Shown one piece after another: positions 55,175 through 64,000 of a DNA stretch of 64,000 bases (position 1 is its first letter; every line of letters starts with the position of its first letter). The stretch comes from Hymenobacter sp. HSC-4F20 (lineage in GTDB: Bacteria; Bacteroidota; Bacteroidia; Cytophagales; Hymenobacteraceae). A model generated the notes under the pieces. The model saw only the letters and a list, made by a program, of their open reading frames with translations. It ran no database searches and was not told the DNA's origin. Made by a program: the position numbers and the translations under genes. The DNA lies in NCBI RefSeq assembly GCF_019599275.1, contig NZ_JAHZTD010000006.1:1-64000 (forward strand). Reading direction: 5' to 3'.

Positions 55175-58100
55175 TTAGGATAGTACCGGCGCGCAGGCAG
55201 CCTGCACGGCGTGCTTTAGTTCGGCGGTGAATAGGTCGGCCACCTGCTGGGCCTGCTCAGCCGAGAACTGCCCCGGATGAAACAGCATGTTGAGTTGCAA
55301 CGCATTACCAAAGTGGAAGACGTCGAGCCACCAGGCGGCGCGGCACTCTCCGGGCAGTACCTGGGGCGCGGGTTGGGCGCTGATGTCGATGGCCGCCTGC
55401 TTCAGGGAGCTGTAGTTCTGGTAGTTGATGCCTACCTCGGGGAAGAAGCCGGGCTCGGCCTGCAGCTCGTGCAGGAGCTTGTCGTAGGGGTACTGGTGCT
55501 GACCGAAATCGGCGGCCAGGCTGTCCTGCACCTGGTTGAGTTGGGTAGCCAGGGAGTCTTGGCTGCTCCAGGCACCGCGGTTGAGCACGATGTTGGAGTA
55601 GAAGCCAATGGCCTGCCGGTTGTCCAGGGTATGGTAAAGGTTGTGGGCCCGCAACGAAACTGGCACCGCCACCGCCACATCTTCCTGCCCGCTGAGGTGG
55701 TGGTATACCCGCCGGCAGAGGCCTAGTAGGGCCGCCAGGGGCATCACCCGTTGGCTATCCAGCCACTGCTCGAAATCCAGCAGGGCGCTACCCTGCACAA
55801 ACGTTGACACCTTGATGGCGTGGGGAGCAGCAGGGCGGGCGGCCAGATTGGCGCCGGCCAGCTGCTTTTTCCAGTAGGAAAGAGCCTGCGCCCCCTCGGG
55901 ACCGGCCACGTAGGCCTGCTGCGCTTCCACAAAGGCCTGGTAGGCTGGGGCGGCCGGAGCGGGGCTGGGGGCCAGGGTTCCGGCCAGGGCCGCCTGATAC
56001 AATTCCGTGAGTTCCGCCTGCAGCACGCCCTGGGAGTAGCCGTCAAAAATCAGGTGAGACAGCACGATGAGCAGCTCGTCCTCGTCCTCGAACCGCAGCA
56101 CCCGTACTGCCCAGGGGCGCTGCAGCGTTACCTGCTGCCGGGCCGCGTGCTGCGCCTCGCGCAGCAATGTCGGGCGGCGGGTAGCTGGCTCCATCCGGCA
56201 ATCTACCCACTCCAGGGCCAGCGGGGCCGGGGGCTGGAGCTGCCGGTAGGGCACCCCATCGTGCAGGACGAAGGTGGTTTGGAGCGCGTCGTGGCGCTGC
56301 TGCAACTCCCGCAGGGCGGCCTCCAGGGCCGGCTGGTTGAAGGCCGGGCAGGGCACGGGCCCGATTTCCGAGTACTCGCCTACCACCCGGTAGGGCGAGA
56401 AGAAATTCTGCTGGGTGTAGGAGAGAGGTAGCAGCTGCTGCTGGCTGTGCTGGGTTACGGCGTCCACCAGGGCCGCCACGGCCTCCGAGAAGCGCGCAGC
56501 CAGCGCCTCTATTTCCGCGCGGCCAAACCGGGCCTGGCTGTATTGCAAGGACAAGTGCAGCTCCTCCTCAGAGAGCAGGCCTGAAAACTCGATTTCGTGG
56601 AAGCGGGGCATCAGCGGGTGCACTTCACGGCCTTTCTCGCCCAGGGCCAGGCGAATATCCTCGGCCTGCTGGGTGGCAATGTGGCTATCAAACTGCCCGA
56701 GGTAGTTAAAGCAGATGGCCGGCTGAGGCGCCTGGGTCAGGACGGGGTCCTGGGCCACGTACTTGAGAATACCGTAGCCCAGCCCTTTGTGGGGCACGGC
56801 CCGCAGCTGCCGGCGCACCTGCTGGGCGTAGGCCAGCACGCCCTGGGGGCCCGGCGCGGGCAATACCACCGGAAAAATGCTGGTAAACCAGCCTACTACG
56901 CGGCTCAGATCGGGGGCTCCGTTTACCTCCTCGCGGCCGTGGCCTTCCAGGTGCACGGGCACGTTGTGCATCCCGAAGTGCTGGTGGCAGGCCAGGCCCA
57001 GGGCCGCCAGCAGCACGTCGTGGACCTCCAGCTGGGTTAGCTGCGCGGCGGCAGTCTGGAGCACGGCCGTATGCCGGGCTTCAATCTTGAAGGACACGGT
57101 CGCACTGTCGCTGACCAGATTGGTGCCCTGGGGCTGACCGACGGGTAGGGCCGCCTGGGGCTGACTTGCTACCTGCTGCCAGTAGGACTGCTCCTCGCCG
57201 AGCGCCGCCGAGTGGGCGTACGTGGCCTGCCAGGTGGCGGCGCGCAGCAGCGCCGTGCTCGGGGCGGGCAGGGCCAGGGGGCTACCGGCCTCGTACTGGG
57301 CGTACAGTACCCCAAAGTCTTCGAAGAGAATACGCCAGGAAACTCCATCTACTACCAGGTGATGCACGGCCAGCAGGAGCACATCTTCGCCCGGCTGGCG
57401 GAAAATGGCGGCCTTGAGCAGCTCGCCCCGCTCCAGGCTCATGCTCTGCTGCAGGGCCGTAGCCTGCCGGGCAAAGGCCGTTTCGGGGTCAGCCTCCAGG
57501 CGCAGGTCGATGACGGGCACGGTCAGGCGGGGGCTTTCGGCCGGTACTACCTGCTGCCACTGGCCCTGCTCGGTTTTGCGGAACTGGGCGCGCAGCCCTT
57601 CGTGGTGGGCCACCAAGTGTTGCAGAATGGTCTGCACAGCCTCGGCCGCGAAGCCTGCGGGCCGGATCAGCTTCACGGACTGGTTGAAGTGGTGGAGGTA
57701 GGGCTCGGCCACCAGATCCACGTAGCGGAGCTGAATAGCGGAGAGGCCCGCCTGGCCCGTGTACTCTACTGCGGCTTCCTCGGGTAGCACCGCTACCAGC
57801 TTGGTGGCCGCGCCGGCGATAGTGGGCTCCTCCATGAAGTCTTTGATGTTCAAGCGGTAGCCTTGCTGGCGCAGCATGGATACCAGCTGAATAAGCTTGA
57901 TGGAGTCGCCGCCCAGGGCGTAGAAGTTGCTGGTGGCGCTGAGTTCATCCTTCTTGAGCAGCACCTGCCAGCAGGCTTCCAGCAGCTTCTCCGCCGCCGA
58001 CTCGGCGGCCACGGCCGGACCGGCGGCGAGCGGGCCCAGGGGCAGGGCCGCCAGGGCAGGGCGGTCTACTTTGCCGTTGTGGTTCAGGGGCATGGCAGCT

Positions 58101-61100
58101 ACCCGCACCACGTACTGGGGCACCATGTAGCCGGGCACCCGCTGGCCGAGGAAGGTGAGCAGGGCCTGGTCGGCCAGTTCCTGGGCGGGTACCAGGTAGA
58201 GTACCAGCGCGGGCACGCCTTCCACCTCTTGATAAAGCACCGCGGCTTCCTTCACGGCGGGGTGGGCCAGGGCCGCGGCCACAATCTCCTCCACCTCCAC
58301 CAGGAATCCCCGGATCTTAAGCATGTCGTCTTTGCGGCCGGTGAACAGCAGCTGCCCGTCCTCGCTCCATTTGCACAGGTCGCCGGTGCGGTACACCCGG
58401 CGCTGGGTCAGGGCATCGAGGCCAAACCGCTCCTGGTTAAGCTGCTCGTTGCGGTAGTACTCCTGGGCCAGGCCGGCGCCGGCCAGCCACAGCTCTCCTA
58501 CCACTCCCACGGGCACCGGCATGCCGTGCGCATCACGCAGGTAGGCCACCACGTTGCGCGTGGGCTGGCCAATGGGCGGGGTGAGGTAGGGCGCGTCGGC
58601 CGCTACCGGGTAGGCGGTGGCGTATACCGTGTTTTCCGTGGGGCCGTACATGTTCAGCAGGCGGCCTGCCCCGAACTGCTCCGTGAAGGCGCGCAGGTGC
58701 TTGCCTGATGCGGCTTCGCCCCCAATCAGCACATGGCGGAGCTGCCCGAAGCCCGGGAAACCCACGTCCATCAGCACGTTGAACAGGGCCGTGGGCAGGA
58801 AGGCTACCGTAATAGCGTAGCGCATAACCGCCGCCTCGTAGGCGTACAGGTCCTTGGCTTGCGTCTCGTCCATGAGTACCACTGTGGCACCCTTCAGCAG
58901 GGCCCCGTAGAGGTCGAACACGGAGCCATCGAAGGCGAAGGAGCACACATTCAGCAAGCAGTCCTGGGGCGTGATTACTACGCCCGGCACGCTGTCGACC
59001 ATGTTTACCACGGCATTCTGCCGGATGAGCACGCCCTTGGGCACGCCCGTGGAGCCGGAGGTGTAGCAGAGGTAGGCCAGGTCGCTGGCGGTGGCATCGG
59101 GCAGGGGGTAGGCGTTGGGCTGCACGGCGTCTTCCAGGGCCAGGGTAGCCACCCCGGCAGGGACGGCCAGCGCCGGGCCCGAGGACAGCACCAGGGGTAG
59201 GGCCGCATGCTCACAGATATAGCGCAGGCGCTGGGCCGGCAATGACGGCTCCAGGAACACGTACACGGCCCCGGCCTTCAGCACCCCCAGCATGGCCACT
59301 ACTGCCCACTGGTTGCGCGGGGTGCTGATGCCAATCTTGGCGCCGGCTTCTACGCCGGCCTGGTGCACGAGGTAGGCCGCCAGGTAATCCGACTGCTCAT
59401 CCAGCTCCTGGTACGTGAGCTGGGTGCCATTGACCACGGCTTGTACCGCAGCTTTCGTGGGGTACAGGGCGGCCTGCTGCTTGAACAGGCGCACCAGGCT
59501 ACCCTCGCCGCTGGGCAGGGGCTGGAGCAGGTCTTCGTGGGAAAAGCGGCGCAGCAACTCCTGTTCCGGGGCCGGAATGAAGCGCAGGGCCTGAATGGTG
59601 GTGCTGGGCGCGGCGGCAGCCTGGTGCAGCAGCTCCTCTACGTGACCGGCTATGCGGGCCACGCGGGCCGCCGTGAACAGGTCAGTGTTGTATTCCAGCT
59701 TCAGCAGCAGCCCCTCGGCTACTTCCCGGAAGGAGAAGGTCAGGTCGAATTTGCTGTGGCCGGTTAGCTCGGCTGCCTCGCGGGCCTCGGTGGCTGGCGC
59801 GGCGCCTTCCTGAGCCTCGACTTCGGCCTTGTGCAGAATCAGGGCTACATCGAACAGGGGGGAACGGCTCAGCTCCCGTGCTGCGGGCAGCTGCTCCACC
59901 AGCCGGTCGAAGGGGTAAGCGGCGTGCTGCAGGGCCTGGGTAGTAGTATGCTTCACCCGGGCCAACAGCTGCTGGAACGTATCCTGGGCGCTGAAGGTGT
60001 TGCGCAGGGCCACGGTATTGGCAAAGAAGCCGATAACGGACTGGATTTCCGCTTTTTCGCGGTTGGCCACCGGCGTACCCACTACAATATCCGTCTGCCC
60101 GGAGTAGCGGTGGAGCAGCACGTTCACGGCCGCCGTCAGGCCATTAAACAGAGTACCGTGCTCGCCCAGGCACAAGGCCCGGAACTGCTCCAGCGTGGCC
60201 CGGGGAATGAGGTGCTCCTGCAGGCGGCCGGCGTAGGAGCGGAGCAGGGGCCGGGGCTTATCCAGGGGCAGCTCCAGCACCGGCACTTCGGTGGCAAACT
60301 GGGCTTTCCAGAAGGCCTCGCTGGCTTGCATGGCGGGCGTTTTCAGCTGCTGCTGCTGCCACACAGCGTAGTCTTTGTACTGCACAGGTAGTTCCGGCAG
60401 CACCGGCAGCGGCTGGCCCGCGGCCAGGGCCTGGTAGCTGGCCGTCAGCTCCTGCAGCAGCAGGCTCGTCGACCAGCCATCGAACACGATGTGGTGCACC
60501 ACCGTCACCAGCACGCTTTCCGTGGGAGAAACCACCAGTAGCTTGGCCCGGATGGGCAGCTCGTTGACCAAGTCGAAGGGAAGCTGCTGGAAGTGCTGCA
60601 CCTGCTCCCGCACGGCTTCTTCGGCGGAGCCGGCAGTAGCTGGCACGGTTTCCTGCTGCAGGGTGAACAGGCCGGGCTGCCAGGGTAGCACTACCTGCCG
60701 CACGTCGTCCTCCACCGGCCGGAATACGGTGCGCAGGCTCTCGTGGCGGGCCAGCACGGCCTGGAAGGCAGCGCTTAGCGCCTCGGCATTCACCGCGCCG
60801 CTCAGGGCGTAGGTGATGGGCATGTGGTAGGCCACCGAGGCCGTTTCCAGGTTGCTGATGACCCACAGACGCTTTTGCGTGTGCGTGAGGGGGTAGGAGG
60901 CCATCTTCGGGGCGGGCAGCAGGGGGTGCCCGGCCTCGGTGGGCACCTTTTCGGCAATAAAGGCGGCCAGCTTGGCAATGGTCGGATACACGAAGATATC
61001 CATGAGCTTGAGCTCCACGTTGAGCTGCTGCTGAATATCGCCAGCTATTTTCATGGCCTTCAGCGAGTTGCCGCCCATGTGGTAGAACGACAGGTCGCGG

Positions 61101-62764
61101 CTGATGGCCTTCAGCCCCAGCTCGGCCTTCCAGATGTTGGCCAGGGTAGTTTCCAGCCCTTCCTGGGGCAGGTCAAACTCGCTGCCCAGCAATACTTCCT
61201 CGGGAGAGGGCAGGGCGGCCTTATCTATTTTGCCGTTGCTGTTGAGCGGGAACTCCAGCATGTGCACCAAGAAGGAGGGCAACATGTAGGCGTTCAGGCG
61301 CGTCATGAGCTGCTCGCGCAGGTCGGCAATGGGGGCGGGGGCCGTGTAGTAGCACACGAGCTGCAGCTTGCCCTCGGCATCCTTGATGGTTTTGGCTACG
61401 GCCTCCTCCACTTCGGCCACGGCCAGCAGGGCTTCTTCAATTTCATTGAGCTCGATGCGGACCCCGTTGATTTTCACCTGCCGGTCCTGCCGGCCCAGAA
61501 TCTCCAGGGAGCGGTCCGGGGCGTAGCGGCCCAGGTCGCCGGTTTTGTAGATGATATCCGTTCGATCCTGAATCAGAGGGTTTTGTACGAATACCTGCCG
61601 GGTCAGGGCCGGGTTGTTGTAGTAGCCTTTGGTGATGAAAGGCGTTTTGATGTAGACCTCGCCAATCTCCCCGATGCGGCAGAGCTTGCCCTGGTTGAGC
61701 ACCAGAATAAAGGTGTTGTCAATGGGCTTGCCCACCGACAGAATCTGGCCCGGGGCGGCGGGCACCTCCGTAATGCGGTGGAAGGTTTTAATCATGGTGG
61801 TTTCGGTGGCCCCGTACAGGTTCACTACCTCAATGCCTTCCCCGAACACCTCGCGCCAGCGGTGCAGGTCTTTGGCGTACAGGGGCTCCCCGGCCAGCAG
61901 CACGTACTGCAGGGCCCGGAACAGCTGCTTGTTCTCGTGCTGCTGGGCCGTTTTGGTCAACTGCTGAAACAAGGACGGTACCCCGTGCAGCAACTGGATC
62001 TGCTCAGCGTCAATCCACTCTACCAACTGGGTGAGGTTGCCGCGGGTTTCCGCCTCCGGAATGCAGAGCGTGCCGCCCGTGCACAGGGGTAGGAAAATGT
62101 CGCGCAGGGAGGCGTCGAAGGTAAACTGAATCAGCTGGCTGACCCGCAGGCCGGGTCCGGCGGCAAACTCCTTGGCTTCCCACTCAATAAAGTGGGCCAG
62201 GCTTTTGTGCATGCCCACTATGGCTTTGGCCTTGCCCGTGGAGCCGGAGGTGTAGAAGAGGTAGTTAGCGTCCTCCGGGTCCTGCTCCGTGGCCGGGTTG
62301 GCGGCCGGCAGCTCGGCCCAGGCGTGGTGCACCTGCCGGCCCTGCTCCACTACTGTAATGCCCTCGTTTTCGTCTAGTATCAGCAGCTTGCCGGCTTCCA
62401 GCCCCACCCGGACGGCCAGCGCCTCCCACTCGGGCAGCCAGGCGCGGTGCACCAGCACGCTGGCCGCGGGCGTTTCCTCGAAAATCTGCTGGAGGCGCTG
62501 CTCGGCAAAGTGCAAGTCAACGGGCAGGTACACGTGGCCGGCCTTGAACACGCCCAGCAGGGCGGCTACCAGCTCGGGGCTGGCGGGCACCAGCACCTTG
62601 ATGATGGCCGGCTCCGGCTCTACGGCGGTCAGCAGGGCAGCAATGCGGTTGGCCTGCTCGTTCAGCTCGGCGTACGACAGGTGCCGGGCGCCAAAGCGCA
62701 GCGCCTCCGCCGTCGGGTTCTGGGCTGCAATGTCTTCGAACTGCTTATAAACTAGGGGTTTCAT
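55175..62764 (-). CDS. NRPS-B: A-T-C-A-T-E-C synthetase with a terminal condensation domain
   Basis: 2529 residues. A1 (1-530) lacks a preceding C domain, so it is a loading module; its A3 is TSGSTGKAKA and A5 is YGATE, both off consensus. T1 has Ser567 (GGNS). C1 (620-1060) has HHIVFDG at 757-763. A2 (1090-1575) has TSGSTGVPKG at 1235-1244 and T2 has Ser1621 (GGDS). The epimerization domain (1670-2105) has HHLVVDG at 1801-1807 and EGHGRE. A last C domain (2110-2529) has SHLIFDG at 2236-2242 with Ser for the first His. By GrsA alignment A2 reads DGFFLGMVYK, one change from the isoleucine code DGFFLGVVYK, so D-Ile or D-allo-Ile is likely in position two; A1 (DARHLALMIK) is unassigned. No thioesterase domain. 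Confidence 0.95.
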   Translation of the reverse strand: MKPLVYKQFEDIAAQNPTAEALRFGARHLSYAELNEQANRIAALLTAVEPEPAIIKVLVPASPELVAALLGVFKAGHVYLPVDLHFAEQRLQQIFEETPAASVLVHRAWLPEWEALAVRVGLEAGKLLILDENEGITVVEQGRQVHHAWAELPAANPATEQDPEDANYLFYTSGSTGKAKAIVGMHKSLAHFIEWEAKEFAAGPGLRVSQLIQFTFDASLRDIFLPLCTGGTLCIPEAETRGNLTQLVEWIDAEQIQLLHGVPSLFQQLTKTAQQHENKQLFRALQYVLLAGEPLYAKDLHRWREVFGEGIEVVNLYGATETTMIKTFHRITEVPAAPGQILSVGKPIDNTFILVLNQGKLCRIGEIGEVYIKTPFITKGYYNNPALTRQVFVQNPLIQDRTDIIYKTGDLGRYAPDRSLEILGRQDRQVKINGVRIELNEIEEALLAVAEVEEAVAKTIKDAEGKLQLVCYYTAPAPIADLREQLMTRLNAYMLPSFLVHMLEFPLNSNGKIDKAALPSPEEVLLGSEFDLPQEGLETTLANIWKAELGLKAISRDLSFYHMGGNSLKAMKIAGDIQQQLNVELKLMDIFVYPTIAKLAAFIAEKVPTEAGHPLLPAPKMASYPLTHTQKRLWVISNLETASVAYHMPITYALSGAVNAEALSAAFQAVLARHESLRTVFRPVEDDVRQVVLPWQPGLFTLQQETVPATAGSAEEAVREQVQHFQQLPFDLVNELPIRAKLLVVSPTESVLVTVVHHIVFDGWSTSLLLQELTASYQALAAGQPLPVLPELPVQYKDYAVWQQQQLKTPAMQASEAFWKAQFATEVPVLELPLDKPRPLLRSYAGRLQEHLIPRATLEQFRALCLGEHGTLFNGLTAAVNVLLHRYSGQTDIVVGTPVANREKAEIQSVIGFFANTVALRNTFSAQDTFQQLLARVKHTTTQALQHAAYPFDRLVEQLPAARELSRSPLFDVALILHKAEVEAQEGAAPATEAREAAELTGHSKFDLTFSFREVAEGLLLKLEYNTDLFTAARVARIAGHVEELLHQAAAAPSTTIQALRFIPAPEQELLRRFSHEDLLQPLPSGEGSLVRLFKQQAALYPTKAAVQAVVNGTQLTYQELDEQSDYLAAYLVHQAGVEAGAKIGISTPRNQWAVVAMLGVLKAGAVYVFLEPSLPAQRLRYICEHAALPLVLSSGPALAVPAGVATLALEDAVQPNAYPLPDATASDLAYLCYTSGSTGVPKGVLIRQNAVVNMVDSVPGVVITPQDCLLNVCSFAFDGSVFDLYGALLKGATVVLMDETQAKDLYAYEAAVMRYAITVAFLPTALFNVLMDVGFPGFGQLRHVLIGGEAASGKHLRAFTEQFGAGRLLNMYGPTENTVYATAYPVAADAPYLTPPIGQPTRNVVAYLRDAHGMPVPVGVVGELWLAGAGLAQEYYRNEQLNQERFGLDALTQRRVYRTGDLCKWSEDGQLLFTGRKDDMLKIRGFLVEVEEIVAAALAHPAVKEAAVLYQEVEGVPALVLYLVPAQELADQALLTFLGQRVPGYMVPQYVVRVAAMPLNHNGKVDRPALAALPLGPLAAGPAVAAESAAEKLLEACWQVLLKKDELSATSNFYALGGDSIKLIQLVSMLRQQGYRLNIKDFMEEPTIAGAATKLVAVLPEEAAVEYTGQAGLSAIQLRYVDLVAEPYLHHFNQSVKLIRPAGFAAEAVQTILQHLVAHHEGLRAQFRKTEQGQWQQVVPAESPRLTVPVIDLRLEADPETAFARQATALQQSMSLERGELLKAAIFRQPGEDVLLLAVHHLVVDGVSWRILFEDFGVLYAQYEAGSPLALPAPSTALLRAATWQATYAHSAALGEEQSYWQQVASQPQAALPVGQPQGTNLVSDSATVSFKIEARHTAVLQTAAAQLTQLEVHDVLLAALGLACHQHFGMHNVPVHLEGHGREEVNGAPDLSRVVGWFTSIFPVVLPAPGPQGVLAYAQQVRRQLRAVPHKGLGYGILKYVAQDPVLTQAPQPAICFNYLGQFDSHIATQQAEDIRLALGEKGREVHPLMPRFHEIEFSGLLSEEELHLSLQYSQARFGRAEIEALAARFSEAVAALVDAVTQHSQQQLLPLSYTQQNFFSPYRVVGEYSEIGPVPCPAFNQPALEAALRELQQRHDALQTTFVLHDGVPYRQLQPPAPLALEWVDCRMEPATRRPTLLREAQHAARQQVTLQRPWAVRVLRFEDEDELLIVLSHLIFDGYSQGVLQAELTELYQAALAGTLAPSPAPAAPAYQAFVEAQQAYVAGPEGAQALSYWKKQLAGANLAARPAAPHAIKVSTFVQGSALLDFEQWLDSQRVMPLAALLGLCRRVYHHLSGQEDVAVAVPVSLRAHNLYHTLDNRQAIGFYSNIVLNRGAWSSQDSLATQLNQVQDSLAADFGQHQYPYDKLLHELQAEPGFFPEVGINYQNYSSLKQAAIDISAQPAPQVLPGECRAAWWLDVFHFGNALQLNMLFHPGQFSAEQAQQVADLFTAELKHAVQAACAPVLS

Positions 62765-62842
62765 CCTGAGGAGAACTAATCGATAGAAAGGTGGGGAGAG
62801 GTGGGCGCGCCCACAGGCGCAAGGTGGGGGTAGCCGGGCGGG

Positions 62843-63577
62843 TTAGTAGGCCAGGCTGGGCACCAGCAGCTCCTGGTAGCTCTGCTCTACTATTTCCTGG
62901 GCCAGCACTTCCAGCACGTTGATCAGGGGCATGGAGGCTGCCACCTCATCGGCCATGATGGCTACCTCCGTGCAGCCGCCGATAACCACGTCGGCGCGCT
63001 GCTCCTTGAGGTAGCGGATGCAGGAGAAGAACCGGTCCTTGGCTTCTTGGCATATCACGGCCGATTTCAGACCGTTTTCCATGTACACGGACTGCATAAA
63101 GCCTTCCTCCTGCAGCGTGGGGGGTAGCACTACGTAGGCAATGCCTTCCTGCTCCAGGGCGGTTTGGAACAGGCGGGTGCGGATGGTGCCGCTGGTAGCC
63201 AGAATGCCCACCTTGGCGTGGCGGCCGTAGGTAGCCAGAATGTGCTGGGCCACCAGGCGCACCGGGTGCAGCAGCAGGGCCCGGGAGTGGTGCTGCATGG
63301 CCTCGTAGTAGTAATAGGAGGTCACGCAGGCCGACACGATGAGGTCAACCTGCTGGGCGTTGAGCAGTTCCACCGAGCGCAGCAGTTCCGGCAGCGGGGA
63401 GGGCTCGTTGTACAGGATGGCCCGGGTGCGGTCCGGAATGGCCGAGTTGCTGTGCAGCACTATTTCCAGGAACTCCTGGTCGGTTTTGGCCGGAGATTTT
63501 TCAATAACGTGCTTGAGCAGCAGCATTCCTGCCCGCGCACCCATACCACCGATAATACCTAATTTCTTCTTTTGCAT
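62843..63577 (-). CDS. Aspartate/glutamate racemase-family protein
   Basis: 244 residues. The start LGIIGGMGARAGMLLLKHV is typical. The two catalytic cysteines are Cys84 in SACVTSYYYYEAM and Cys202 in GGCTEVAI. The first motif is usually CNTAH; here Asn is Val and the end is Ser-Tyr, so specificity may differ from aspartate. It lies 78 bases before NRPS-B on the same strand. It probably supplies a D-amino acid for one of the A domains, in addition to the D-residue produced by the E domain. Confidence 0.85.
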   Translation of the reverse strand: MQKKKLGIIGGMGARAGMLLLKHVIEKSPAKTDQEFLEIVLHSNSAIPDRTRAILYNEPSPLPELLRSVELLNAQQVDLIVSACVTSYYYYEAMQHHSRALLLHPVRLVAQHILATYGRHAKVGILATSGTIRTRLFQTALEQEGIAYVVLPPTLQEEGFMQSVYMENGLKSAVICQEAKDRFFSCIRYLKEQRADVVIGGCTEVAIMADEVAASMPLINVLEVLAQEIVEQSYQELLVPSLAY

Positions 63578-63640
63578 TTTTCTACTAGATAAAGAGGTTG
63601 ATTTCCGGGCGCCGGGGGGTAGCCCCGCCCGGCGCGGCGG

Positions 63641-64000
63641 CTAGTTGTAGCTGGGCATGTCGAACACGTCCAGCAGCAGGTTGAAGGTGATGACCACAAT
63701 CAGCAGGTCACTATCAAAGGGCATGTTCAGCTTGAAGCCGGGGCGGCTGTACATCTTTTTCAGCCGCTCAATCACGGCCGGGTTGAAGTAGCCCTGCCGC
63801 TTGATCTGGTCGTAGCTGAGCAGGTCCATGACCATCTCATCCTTGTTCTGAATGAGCTGGCAGCTGCCTGGGGCCACGAAGCCGAACTTCTGGCGGTAGG
63901 CTATTTCGTTGGGCACGTACTGCTCGGCTACCTTGCGCAGCAGGTACTTTTCGGCCAGGCCCTGCATCTGGTACTGGGGCGGAATGGTCTTGATGAACTC
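63641..64000 (-). CDS. Asparagine synthase-type protein, C-terminal part (cut by window edge)
   Basis: The frame is open to the right edge; about 119 residues are visible. YQMQGLAEKYLLRKVAEQYVP followed by EIAYRQKFGFVAP is a conserved C-terminal segment of the glutamine-dependent asparagine synthetase (AsnB) synthetase domain. It is the first visible gene of the minus-strand NRPS-B set, 63 bases ahead of the racemase. It may provide asparagine, or carry out ATP-dependent amide formation on the peptide as other AsnB relatives do. The catalytic parts are outside the window. Confidence 0.85.
   Translation of the reverse strand, partial: EFIKTIPPQYQMQGLAEKYLLRKVAEQYVPNEIAYRQKFGFVAPGSCQLIQNKDEMVMDLLSYDQIKRQGYFNPAVIERLKKMYSRPGFKLNMPFDSDLLIVVITFNLLLDVFDMPSYN

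Noticed and set aside
35001..64000. Siderophore (pyoverdine-like) biosynthesis
   Set aside because: PvdE-like exporter, PvdQ-like acylase and a TonB-type receptor fit, but no hydroxamate or catechol genes, no MbtH-like protein and no iron regulator site were seen in the window; left as a possibility only.

Overview
The window looks like part of a large plasmid (or plasmid-derived replicon) from a GC-rich Bacteroidota bacterium, most likely Hymenobacter or a close relative. Evidence: a SusC/SusD pair, TonB-dependent beta-barrel proteins, a Bacteroidota-type promoter (TTTG, 21 bases, TAnnTTTG), a DUF4260 protein, a LytS/LytTR pair, and a replication module with a Rep_3-family initiator, iterons, ParA and a serine resolvase. 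Genus is inferred from overall character only; there is no rRNA gene or other marker.

Layout. 1-1848: 5' part of an NRPS gene (TubC-type docking, condensation, start of adenylation) running off the left edge. 1849-11078: plasmid backbone. It holds a Rep_3 initiator with six upstream iterons and one iteron inside rep, a redox-type HxlR regulator with its divergent oxidoreductase, a Crp/Fnr regulator, a broken epimerase, a serine resolvase with a 20-bp palindrome, a centromere-like pyrimidine/purine repeat, and parA with a small partner gene. 11911-13956: a HelD-like helicase. 14395-22410: a promoter, a SAM-I riboswitch and a Cys/Met-rich leader ORF ahead of susC, susD and a secreted M14 peptidase. 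22688-31916: a fatty acid hydroxylase family protein, an almost complete oxidative pentose phosphate set (gntK, gnd, zwf, pgl, rpiA) and copA.

32182-64000 is a biosynthetic region. Two minus-strand NRPS blocks flank a small RiPP-like block. The left block is a TonB-type receptor, NRPS-A (C-A-T-C-A-T), a periplasmic penicillin-acylase-type hydrolase and a small membrane protein. The right block is asparagine synthase (partial), an Asp/Glu-type racemase, NRPS-B (A-T-C-A-T-E-C), a SyrD/PvdE-like exporter, a type II thioesterase and an Sfp-type phosphopantetheinyl transferase. Between them lie a full-length LanB dehydratase, a LanC-like protein, a 48-residue precursor gene that standard ORF calling would miss, and an AT-rich LytS/LytTR two-component system.

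The most notable observation is that the precursor has a Bacteroidota-type leader motif (LSLRKTTISKL) and 16 Ser/Thr but no cysteine, while the LanC-like protein lacks all three zinc ligands and the catalytic His at the aligned positions. This suggests a RiPP pathway that dehydrates Ser/Thr but does not form lanthionines, sitting inside an NRPS locus. Other points of interest are the SAM-controlled SusCD/peptidase locus, the terminal condensation domain with nothing after it, and a 41-base inverted partial copy of rep that could pair with rep mRNA.
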